Below are positions 34,501 through 46,500 of a stretch of 64,000 nt of DNA, piece after piece. Where the stretch lies: contig JBAIAC010000026.1 in NCBI GenBank assembly GCA_037349315.1, positions 2,108,001-2,172,000 on the forward strand, written 5' to 3'. The stretch's first letter is position 1. Every line of letters begins with the position of its first letter. The position numbers were made by a program, and so were the translations under genes. Source of the stretch: Chelydra serpentina (lineage: Eukaryota; Chordata; Testudines; Chelydridae). The notes under the pieces are model-generated. The model searched no databases and was not told the origin of the DNA. It was given only the letters and a program-made list of their open reading frames with translations.

Positions 34501-37500
34501 GCGCCCCCCTGTGCCAGCGCTGGTACCACCCACCCCTGAGCCCGGGAACCGCACCAGCGCCCCCCTGTGCCAGCGCTGGTACCACCCACCCCTGAGCCCG
34601 GGAACCGCACCAGCGCCCCCCTGTGCCAGCGCTGGTACCACCCACCCCTGAGCCCGGGAACCGCACCAGCGCCCCCCTGTGCCAGCGCTGGTACCACCCA
34701 CCCCTGAGCCCGGGAACCGCACCAGCGCCCCCCTGTGCCAGCGCTGGTACCACCCACCCCTGAGCCCGGGAACCGCACCAGCGCCCCCTTGTGCCAGCGC
34801 TGGTACCACCCACCCCTGAGCCCGGGAACCGCACCAGCGCCCCCCTGTGCCAGCGCTGGTACCACCCACCCCTGAGCCCGGGAACCGCACCAGCGCCCCC
34901 CTGTGCCAGCGCTGGTACCACCCACCCCTGAGCCCGGGAACCGCACCAGCGCCCCCCTGTGCCAGCGCTGGTACCACCCACCCCTGAGCCCGGGAACCGC
35001 ACCAGCGCCCCCTTGTGCCAGCGCTGGTACCACCCACCCCTGAGCCCGGGAACCGCACCAGCGCCCCCCTGTGCCAGCGCTGGTACCACACACCCCTGAG
35101 CCCGGGAACCGCACCAGCGCCCCCCTGTGCCAGCGCTGGTACCACCCACCCCTGAGCCCGGGAACCGCACCAGTGCCCCCCTGTGCCAGCGCTGGTACCA
35201 CCCACCCCTCAGCCCGGGAACCGCACCAGCGCCCCCCTGTGCCAGCGCTGGAACCACCCACCCCTGAGCCCGGGAACCGCACCAGCGCCCCCCTGTGCCA
35301 GCGCTGGAACCACCCACCCCTGAGCCCGGGAACCGCACCAGCGCCCCCCTGTGCCAGCGCTGGAACCACCCACCCCTGAGCCCGGGAACCGCACCAGCGC
35401 CCCCCTGTGCCAGCGCTGGTACCACCCAGCCCTGAGCCCGGGAACCGCACCAGCGCCCCCCTGTGCCAGCGCTGGTACCACCCACCCCTGACCCCGGGAA
35501 CCGCACCAGCGCCCCCCTGTGCCAGCGCTGGTACCACCCAGCCCTGAGCCCGGGAACCGCACCAGCGCCCCCCTGTGCCAGCGCTGGTACCACCCACCCC
35601 TGAGCCCGGGAACCGCACCAGCGCCCCCCTGTGCCAGCGCTGGTACCACCCACCCCTGACCCCGGGAACCGCACCAGCGCCCCCCTGTGCCAGCGCTGGT
35701 ACCACCCAGCCCTGAGCCCGGGAACCGCACCAGCGCCCCCCTGTGCCAGCGCTGGTACCACCCACCCCTGAGCCCGGGAACCGCACCAGCGCCCCCCTGT
35801 GCCAGCGCTGGTACCACCCACCCCTGAGCCCGGGAACCGCACCAGCGCCCCCCTGTGCCAGCGCTGGTACCACCCACCCCTGACCCCGGGAACCGCACCA
35901 GCGCCCCCCTGTGCCAGCGCTGGTACCACCCAGCCCTGAGCCCGGGAACCGCACCAGCGCCCCCCTGTGCCAGCGCTGGTACCACCCACCCCTGAGCCCG
36001 GGAACCGCACCAGCGCCCCCCTGTGCCAGCGCTGGTACCACCCACCCCTGAGCCCGGGAACCGCACCAGCGCCCCCCTGTGCCAGCGCTGGTACCACCCA
36101 CCCCTGAGCCCGGGAACCGCACCAGCGCCCCCCTGTGCCAGCGCTGGTACCACCCACCCCCTGAGCCCGGGAACCGCACCAGCGCCCCCCTGTGCCAGCG
36201 CTGGTACCACCCACCCCTGAGCCCGGGAACCGCACCAGCGCCCCCCTGTGCCAGCGCTGGTACCACTCACCCCCTGAGCCCGGGAACCGCACCAGCGCCC
36301 CCCTGTGCCAGCGCTGGTACCACCCACCCCTGAGCCCGGGAACCGCACCAGCGCCCCCCTGTGCCAGCGCTGGTACCACCCACCCCTGACCCCGGGAACC
36401 GCACCAGCGCCCCCCTGTGCCAGCGCTGGTACCACTCACCCCCTGAGCCAGGGAACCGCACCAGCGCCCCCCTGTGCCAGCGCTGGTACCACCCACCCCT
36501 GAGCCCGGGAACCGCACCAGCGCCCCCCTGTGCCAGCGCTGGTACCACCCACCCCTGAGCCCGGGAACCGCACCAGCGCCCCCCTGTGCCAGCGCTGGTA
36601 CCACCCACCCCTGAGCCCGGGAACCGCACCAGCGCCCCCCTGTGCCAGCGCTGGTACCACTCACCCCCTGAGCCCGGGAACCGCACCAGCGCCCCCCTGT
36701 GCCAGCGCTGGTACCACCCACCCCCTTGTGCCAGGGAACCGCACCAGCGCCCCCCTGTGCCAGCGCTGGTACCACCCACCCCTGAGCCCGGGAACCGCAC
36801 CAGCGCCCCCCTGTGCCAGCGCTGGTACCATCCACCCCTGACCCCGGGAACCGCACCAGCGCCCCCCTGTGCCAGCGCTGGTACCACTCACCCCCTGAGC
36901 CAGGGAACCGCACCAGCGCCCCCCTGTGCCAGCGCTGGTACCACCCACCCCTGAGCCAGGGAACCGCACCAGCGCCCCCCTGTGCCAGCGCTGGTACCAC
37001 CCACCCCTGAGCCCGGGAACCGCACCAGCGCCCCCCTGTGCCAGCGCTGGTACCACCCACCCCTGACCCCGGGAACCGCACCAGCGCCCCCCTGTGCCAG
37101 CGCTGGTACCACTCACCCCCTGAGCCAGGGAACCGCACCAGCGCCCCCCTGTGCCAGCGCTGGTACCACCCACCCCTGAGCCCGGGAACCGCACCAGCGC
37201 CCCCCTGTGCCAGCGCTGGTACCACCCACCCCTGAGCCCGGGAACCGCACCAGCACCCCCCTGTGCCAGCGCTGGTACCACCCACCCCTGAGCCCGGGAA
37301 CCGCACCAGCACCCCCCTGTGCCAGCGCTGGTACCACCCACCCCTGACCCCGGGAACCGCACCAGCGCCCCCCTGTGCCAGCGCTGGTACCACTCACCCC
37401 CTGAGCCAGGGAACCGCACCAGCGCCCCCCTGTGCCAGCGCTGGTACCACCCACCCCTGAGCCCGGGAACCGCACCAGCGCCCCCCTGTGCCAGCGCTGG

Positions 37501-40500
37501 TACCACCCACCCCTGAGCCCGGGAACCGCACCAGCACCCCCCTGTGCCAGCGCTGGTACCACCCACCCCTGAGCCCGGGAACCGCACCAGCACCCCCCTG
37601 TGCCAGCGCTGGTACCACTCACCCCCTGAGCCCGGGAACCGCACCAGCGCCCCCCTGTGCCAGCGCTGGTACCACCCACCCCCTTGTGCCAGGGAACCGC
37701 ACCAGCGCCCCCCTGTGCCAGCGCTGGTACCACCCACCCCTGAGCCCGGGAACCGCACCAGCACCCCCCTGTGCCAGCGCTGGTACCACCCACCCCTGAC
37801 CCCGGGAACCGCACCAGCGCCCCCCTGTGCCAGCGCTGGTACCACTCACCCCCTGAGCCAGGGAACCGCACCAGCGCCCCCCTGTGCCAGCGCTGGTACC
37901 ACCCACCCCCTTGTGCCAGGGAACCGCACCAGCGCCCCCCTGTGCCAGCGCTGGTACCACCCACCCCTGAGCCCGGGAACCGCACCAGCGCCCCCCTGTG
38001 CCAGCGCTGGTACCACCCACCCCTGAGCCCGGGAACCGCACCAGCGCCCCCCTGTGCCAGCGCTGGTACCACCCACCCCTGAGCCCGGGAACCGCACCAG
38101 CGCCCCCTTGTGCCAGCGCTGGTACCACCCACCCCTGAGCCCGGGAACCGCACCAGCGCCCCCCTGTGCCAGCGCTGGTACCACTCACCCCTGAGCCCGG
38201 GAACCGCACCAGCGCCCCCTTGTGCCAGCGCTGGTACCACCCACCCCCTGAGCCCGGGAACCGCACCAGCGCCCCCCTGTGCCAGCGCTGGTACCACCCA
38301 CCCCCTGAGCCCGGGAACCGCACCAGCGCTATGAGGGGTCTGCAGGCTCTTACCTTCCTCAGCCAGCTCCATGACGTAGGCGTCCAGCGTAGACACGGGG
38401 AGCGACTCGAAGTGGCTCCAGTACTGGAAGATGGTGAGCTGCTCCCCCTGGCTGCTCCCGGGCCGCCTGGGCAGCCGCCGGGCCAGCACATCCTCCACGA
38501 GCTTCACGCACACTGCAGGGAGGGCACTGGGTCAGTACCCCTGGGGCAGGGTTTCTCGGCAGCCCAGGTACCTCGCTGGCACAAAGTCCCAAGGCCGTCT
38601 GGGCTGGCACCAAGACAGCCCCTCCAGCAGGGAAGGGACGGGCTAGCCAAAGCAGAGGACTGGGAGGATTCGGGGGGAGGGATAGCTCAGTGGTTTGGCC
38701 TGCTAAACCCAGGGTTGGGAGTTCAATCCTTGAGGGGGCCATTTAGGGATCTGGGGCAAAAATTGGTCCTGCTTTGAGCAGGGGGTTGGACTAAATGACC
38801 TCCTAAGGTCCCTTCCAACCCTGAGATTCTATGAGGCAGGACTCCTGGGTTCTTTACTTGGCTCTCAGAGTCACTCTGCGCCTGGGTGGGGGAGCCAGAG
38901 ATAGCCAATCGGAGCTGAGCTCTTGCCCAGGGCTCTCGTCCCTCCCCCTCTGGAGGGGCCTCGAGACTGCACTCACCTGAGTCTGCCAGGCCCGGCTGCC
39001 GCTCAGCCATGGGCGCTGCATACTGGGCGCTGAGCACGCGCAGGAATCTCTCCACGGGGCAGGTGTAGACATTGGGCTGCTCCACGCAGCGGTCCCAGAA
39101 GGCCAGCACCCCGTCCTTCCGGGTGGAGAACTGCACCACTGCGGGCAGAGACACGGTCAGGGCCATCTGCGCCCAGCACGGGGCACGCCGCTGGCACTGC
39201 CACCACTGGGGCAGGCGTCGCTGGCCAGCACTAGGACCACGCCAGGGAGCCCAGCACAGGCCCCAGCTCTCTGACCCCAGCATACGCCCTGCAGGCAGTG
39301 CCCCGTGGCGCCCGTCTCTGGGCCTGGGACGGGCACTGTGCCAGGCCCTTTACCTTCCGCTGCAGCGTTGGCTGCCCCCGATTTCTCCTCCGTCAGCTGG
39401 CAGACAATCTCCAGCACCTGCGCTTCCCTCATCAGCTTGTCCAGGGCGTACATCTCCTGGCACCGCAGCGGCCCGAACGTACCCAGTTTCTGCAAGTCAC
39501 AGACACGTCAGCGCTCCTGGGGGACGGGATCAGTGCTTGGGGGACGGGATCAGGGCCTGGGGGGGGGTGGGATCAGTGCTTGGGGGGGGCGGGATCGGGG
39601 ACGGGATCAGGGCCGGGGAGGGGGGACGGGATCAGGGCCGGGATCAGGGCCGGGGGGGGGGGGGGCGGGATCGGGGCCTGTGGGGGCGGGATCAGGGCCT
39701 GGGGGTGCCTGTGCTGTCCCGCACAGCTCCCAGCATGCCCGTTGGGGAGCCGCCACAGAGCGAGCATGGCGCGGCGCGAGCTGGGCTCTTCCCAGGCTCT
39801 GCCTTCAGAGCTGGGGGCAGCATCTGTCACGCCTCATGCCAGCCCGCAGTGTCCCTCGGCATTGGCCAAGGGTGAGTCGGTGCTTGGGCTGGCCGAGCGC
39901 CAGTGCTCCCCCCAGGCACGGCAGGGGTTGCCAGCCCAGCGCCCCGGCACCCCCCCGCCCCCCGCGCCGCACACTCACCAGCAGCAGGCAGGAGCAGTGA
40001 CCGAGGTGCAGGACCACGGCCCTGTCCAGGAACTCGTTGCCAGTACTCATGGGGTCAGAGCTGCTCTCAGAGCTGCCGCACGTGCCCGTGTCCTCGGCCG
40101 CAGCCTCGCAGCCTCCCAAAGCCCCGCCCGCAGCACGGGCCCTCCCGGCCCTCCTGCAGGAACGGGGGGGACACGTAAACACCCGCCCTCAAAGCAGGGG
40201 GACCCCCCCCCCCACCTCAGCCACAGGTGCCCACTGCCCTGCCCCGAGGAACAGCCTCCAGCTCCCTGGGCTGGGGGTTAAATCCCCCCGTTCTGCTGCA
40301 GGTGAACTTGCAACGAAGGAAGGAAACTAGAGCCACGGTTTACGTAGGACCTACTCCACTGAACACCCTGCTGCTGCTCATCCCTACCCCCAACTGCATT
40401 GGGGGTGGGACCATGCAAACCCTCATGCACAGGCACAGCCGTGGGGCAGCAGGGCCCCTCTGTGCACGCAGAGCCAGGTGGCAGATGGGGCACGCCAGGG

Positions 40501-43500
40501 GCTGGGCGCTTGGGTCACACCCGGGAGGCGATCATGGGAGCCCCTGGCCATGTGGGTGGAAAGCGCCCCAGGGAGCTCTCACCCTGCTAGAGTGGCTTCT
40601 GCCCCCAGGCTCCCGGGGGAGCTCCCACGCGGAGCAGCTGAGACCCCCCCGCATACCCAGCCCCTAGTGACTGAGCCCTTCAGGCCCCTGGGGTGGGCAA
40701 TGCCAGACATTACAGAGAGGCCAGACAGCAAGTCCACAGCACAGCCAGGAACAGACCCCAGGAGTCCTGGGCCTCTGCTCTCACCCCGGTACCAGCTGCC
40801 GCCCTGCGAGCACAGACCCCAGGAGTCCTGGGCCTCTGCTCTCACCCCGGTACCAGCTGCCGCCCTGCGAGCACGGAACCCAGGAGTCCTGGGCCTCTGC
40901 TCTCACCCCGGTACCAGCTGTCGCCCTGCGAGCACAGAACCCAGGAGTCCCGGGCCTCTGCTCTCACCCCGGGACCAGCTGCCGCCCTGCGAGCACGGAA
41001 CCCAGGAGTCCTGGGCCTCTGCTCTCACCCCGGTACCAGCTGCCGCCCTGCGAGCACAGAACCCAGGAGTCCTGGGCCTCTGCTCTCACCCCGGTACCAG
41101 CTGCCGCCCTGCGAGCACGGAACCCAGGAGTCCTGGGCCTCTGCTCTCACCCCGGTACCAGCTGCCGCCCTGCGAGGACGGAACCCAGGAGTCCTGGGCC
41201 TCTGCTCTCACCCTGGTACCAGCTGCCGCCCTGCGAGCACGGACCCCAGGAGTCCCAGGCCTCTGCTCTCACCCCGGTACCAGCTGCCACCCTGCGAGGA
41301 CGGAACCCAGGAGTCCTGGGCCTCTGCTCTCACCCCGGTACCTGCGAGCACGGAACCCAGGAGTCCTGGGCCTCTGCTCTCACCCCGGTACCTGCGAGCA
41401 TGGAACCCAGGAGTCCTGGGCCTCTGCTCTCACCCCGGTACCAGCTGCCGCCCTGTGAGGACGGAACCCAGGAGTCCTGGGCCTCTGCTCTCACCTCGGT
41501 ACCTGCGAGCACGGAACCCAGGAGTCCTGGGCCTCTGCTCTCACCCCGGTACCAGCTGCCGCCCTGCGAGGACGGAACCCAGGAGTCCTGGGCCTCTGCT
41601 CTCACCCCGGTACCTGCGAGGACGGAACCCAGGAGTCCTGGGCCTCTGCTCTCACCCCGGTACCTGCGAGCACGGAACCCAGGAGTCCTGGGCCTCTGCT
41701 CTCACCCCGGTACCAGCTGCCGCCCTGCGAGCACAGAACCCAGGAGTCCCGGGCCTCTGCTCTCACCCCGGGACCAGCTGCCGCCCTGCGAGCACGGAAC
41801 CCAGGAGTCCTGGGCCTCTGCTCTCACCCCGGTACCAGCTGCCGCCCTGCGAGCACAGAACCCAGGAGTCCTGGGCCTCTGCTCTCACCCCGGTACCAGC
41901 TGCCGCCCTGCGAGCACGGAACCCAGGAGTCCTGGGCCTCTGCTCTCACCCCGGTACCAGCTGCCGCCCTGCGAGGACGGAACCCAGGAGTCCCGGGCCT
42001 CTGCTCTCACCCCGGTACCAGCTGCCACCCTGCGAGGACGGAACCCAGGAGTCCTGGGCCTCTGCTCTCACCCCGGTACCTGCGAGCACGGAACCCAGGA
42101 GTCCTGGGCCTCTGCTCTCACCCCGGTACCTGCGAGCATGGAACCCAGGAGTCCTGGGCCTCTGCTCTCACCCCGGTACCAGCTGCCGCCCTGTGAGGAC
42201 GGAACCCAGGAGTCCTGGGCCTCTGCTCTCACCCCGGTACCTGCGAGCACGGAACCCAGGAGTCCTGGGCCTCTGCTCTCACCCCGGTACCAGCTGCCGC
42301 CCTGCGAGGAAGGAACCCAGGAGTCCTGGGCCTCTGCTCTCACCCCGGTACCAGCTGCCGCCCTGCGAGGACGGAACCCAGGAGTCCTGGGCCTCTGCTC
42401 TCACCCCGGTACCTGCGAGGACGGAACCCAGGAGTCCTGGGCCTCTGCTCTCACCCCGGTACCTGCGAGGACGGAACCCAGGAGTCCTGGGCCTCTGCTC
42501 TCACCCCGGTACCAGCTGCCGCCCTGCGAGCACAGAACCCAGGAGTCCTGGGCCTCTGCTCTCACCCCGGTACCTGCGAGCACGGAACCCAGGAGTCCTG
42601 GGCCTCTGCTCTCACCCCGGTACCTGCGAGGACGGAACCCAGGAGTCCTGGGCCTCTGCTCTCACCCCGGCACCTGCGAGCACGGAACCCAGGAGTCCTG
42701 GGCCTCTGCTCTCACCCCGGCACCTGCGAGGACGGAACCCAGGAGTCCTGGGCCTCTGCTCTCACCCCGGCACCTGCGAGCACGGAACCCAGGAGTCCTG
42801 GGCCTCTGCTCTCACCCCGGCACCTGCGAGCACGGAACCCAGGAGTCCTGGGCCTCTGCTCTCACCCCGGCACCTGCGAGGACGGAACCCAGGAGTCCTG
42901 GGCCTCTGCTCTCACCCCGGTACCTGCGAGCACGGAACCCAGGAGTCCTGGGCCTCTGCTCTCACCCCGGTACCTGCGAGCACGGAACCCAGGAGTCCTG
43001 GGCCTCTGCTCTCACCCCGGCACCTGCGAGCACGGAACCCAGGAGTCCTGGGCCTCTGCTCTCACCCCGGCACCTGTGAGCACGGAACCCAGGAGTCCTG
43101 GGCCTCTGCTCTCACCCCGGCACCTGTGAGCACGGAACCCAGGAGTCCTGGGCCTCTGCTCTCACCCCGGTACCAGCTGCCGCCCTGCGAGCACAGAACC
43201 CAGGAGTCCTGGGCCTCTGCTCTCACCCCGGTACCTGCGAGCACGGAACCCAGGAGTCCTGGGCCTCTGCTCTCACCCCGGCACCTGCGAGGACGGAACC
43301 CAGGAGTCCTGGGCCTCTGCTCTCACCCCGGCACCTGCGAGCACGGAACCCAGGAGTCCTGGGCCTCTGCTCTCACCCCGGCACCTGCGAGCACGGAACC
43401 CAGGAGTCCTGGGCCTCTGCTCTCACCCCGGCACCTGCGAGGACGGAACCCAGGAGTCCTGGGCCTCTGCTCTCACCCCGGCACCTGCGAGGACGGAACC

Positions 43501-46500
43501 CAGGAGTCCTGGGCCTCTGCTCTCACCCCGGCACCTGCGAGCACGGAACCCAGGAGTCCTGGGCCTCTGCTCTCACCCCGGCACCTGTGAGCACGGAACC
43601 CAGGAGTCCTGGGCCTCTGCTCTCACCCCGGCACCTGTGAGCACGGAACCCAGGAGTCCTGGGCCTCTGCTCTCACCCCGGCACCTGTGAGCACGGAACC
43701 CAGGAGTCCTGGGCCTCTGCTCTCACCCCCGGCACCTGTGAGCACGGAACCCAGGAGTCCTGGGCCTCTGCTCTCACCCCGGCACCTGTGAGCACGGAAC
43801 CCAGGAGTCCTGACTTTCACACTCTCTTCTAACAGTCCCCAGCTCTCCGAGGAGTTTTTTGTGCAGCAGCACCCAGAGTGGGGGAGATCCTGGGGCCGTG
43901 CACGTCTGACCGGGTGGTTTAGAGTGGACAAGGAGCTGGATGGGTTTGGGGCCCATTCTTCTTCCCTCAAGGAGTCAGCCCCACACATCTTGGGGTGTGG
44001 GGGAGCAGGGGACAGCAGCTGGGCCACAGGCTCCCCTCTTCACCCCAGCTCTGGAAAGCCGGGGGTGGGGGGGAGCAGTGAATATGGACAGCAGGTCCCT
44101 GACCACTAGGTGGCGCTACTGCAGCATAACCTGCCCTAAGTGTGGCTAGCTGGGGACTAGGGCAGAGGTTCTCAAACTGGGGGTTGGGGCCCTCAGGGGG
44201 GGTCACGAGGTTATTACATGGGGGGGGGGGGGGTCGTCACAAGTTGTCAGCCTCCACCCCAACCCTGCTTGCCTCCAGCATTTATAGTGGTGTTAAATAT
44301 GTAAAAAAGTGTGTTTAATGTATAAGGGGGTCGCACGCAGAGGATGCTGTGAAAGGGGTCACCAGGACAATCGTTTGAGAAGCAATGGACTAGGGGGCCC
44401 GCACTGGCTCTGCAGAGCCCCTGGTGGTGAAGCCGAGGCTGTGCGCCCCACCCCGGCTCCCAGCACCCCGGGAACTGCTGCTGAGAGCCAGGCCTGGCCA
44501 CCAGGGGGCGATAGCCATGAGGCTCCGGGCTTCCCGGGCACATCGAAGGGGACGTAGCGCAGCAAAACTCCATGTACCGGGCGGGGCGGGGGCCCCTCTC
44601 GGTCTGACTCCCTGAGCTCTGCCCGTGGCCCAGCCCCTATGGAGGGGGCCTGGGTCACGCCCATGCAGGGAACTGACCAGGCCAGGCGCCTGGAATCCAA
44701 ACCCACCACCCACAGCGACGTTCTGCTGCCCCGCCCAGGCCTCCTCGACTGGGGGCAACAAGTGCCAGCGCCCCAGGGAGACCCCCACCCGGCTCACCGC
44801 TCACTCCGGCTGCCCCCCTCCTCCTCCGAGCCCTCCGAGTCGTCCATGTCCGAGGAGTTGAGGAAGCTGAAACTCTCCAGGGCGTGCTCCACCGTCAGGC
44901 TGATGCTGGAGGCGCGGCTCAGGAAGACGCCCTGCTTGTGCTGTGGGGAAGGCACAGTAAGGTGTGGGGCTGGGCAGGGCCAGCTGCTGCTGCCCAGCTG
45001 GGACCCATGTCGTGGCCCCGGGGCCTGGGCCCCTGGGCACGGTGGGATGATGAGCTGTGGGCACACTGTGAAGGTGCAGCTGGTTCTCGACGTCACACTC
45101 TCTGCCACGTCACCCCAGGGCCTGCACCGGCTGCCCTGGGACCGGGCCACGCTCCATGATGTAACCCCTTCCGCCACCCATCCGCCTGGCACGCCAGGGG
45201 CACAGGGCAGGGGAACCGTGACAATAGAGCCGTGAACCGTGTCCCCAGCCCGAGGACATTCGCTGCCCCATGTGGGAAGGAGAGGGGCTGGGCACCGACC
45301 TGCACGGTTGTTGTGGGGCGGGCACCATCCTTGAGACCCCGCTGCTGCCCCCTTACCATGAGGATCTGCTCCAGGTGTTTCAGCTCCCGCTCCAGCGGCT
45401 GCAGTTCGGGGAACTGCCCCCGATAGTCGTCCAGGGCTGAGCCCAGCGAGCCAATGGCCTCCTCCAGGCCGCAGTCCACAGGCTTGGGCCTTGGCACCTC
45501 TGCTGGGCTAGGGGGTGGGAGCGAGGCAGGGACCGGCCTCCCCTCTCCTCTGAGACCGGCTGCAGCACCACCGACCGGCCCGGGTAGACCTCACGCCCCT
45601 GCGGCCCCAGAGCTTGGCACACAGCGGCCTCGGCCCGCCTCACCACAGGCTCACAGGCCTCGGCCTGAGAGACGGCCCCACAGGGCTCAGCCTCCGGGCC
45701 CCTGTCCGACCCTGCCCAGGGCGCCGGTGGGTTTGATGCCTCAGGGAGGGCGTCTGATTCTAGGGGAGGCAGCTCCCCGGCACTGGGGTCCTGGGGGACT
45801 GGTGAAGGCTCCCCACCATGGGCACTGGGGCCCTCCCTGCAATCCACTGCTGCATCCAGGCTGCTTTCACTGATGTGGCTCAGAGTCCGGGAGTAGGGCA
45901 CGTGCCCATTGGCCACCACCTCCTTCCTCGCGCCCCCTGGCTCCTGCTGGCCGGGCGGCTCGGCTGCGGTGCCCGCCTCCTCTGGCTGGGAGAAAGCGAT
46001 CTCGATGGCGGGGGCGGAGGCCTGCACCTCCGGCTGTACGATGGGCTTGTGGGGGGCGTGGCGGGTGCTGCCTGACAGCTGGGGGCTGGAGGAATCGTCC
46101 GACGACTCCGAAGAGATGGACCAGGCCGTGCCGTTCTCCAGCTCCTCCTGCCGCCGCAGCATGTTCTAGAGAGACACGGCACATCAGCACGGTCCCTCGC
46201 CACCGGCCACGCTGCCACCGATCACCCCGCAGCCGGCAGCCACACCTACCCAGCCCCTGGCCACGCCCTCCCCACGCAGCCGCCAGCCACACCCAGCCAC
46301 TGGCCACGCCCTCCCCATGCAGCCACCAACCACAACCAGCCACTGGCCACGCCCTCCCCACGCAGCCACCAGCCACTGGCCACGCCCTCCCCACGCAGCC
46401 GCCACCCACACCCAGCCACCCACTGGCCATGCCCCCCCCACGCAGCCGCCACCCGCACCCACCCAGCTCCTGGTCACGCCCTCCCCACGCAGCCGCCACC

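Noticed and set aside
33854..37393. 1,179-residue minus-strand open frame
   Set aside because: It is the translation of the 56-bp minisatellite, open because the unit lacks stops. It repeats every 56 residues and sits in a RIPOR1 intron.
40693..43590. 965-residue plus-strand open frame
   Set aside because: Translation of the 61/50-bp array, equally open in another frame. No protein family resemblance.
40748..43813. CRISPR array
   Set aside because: Units are directly adjacent with no unique spacers, and the sequence is from a vertebrate. It is a minisatellite.
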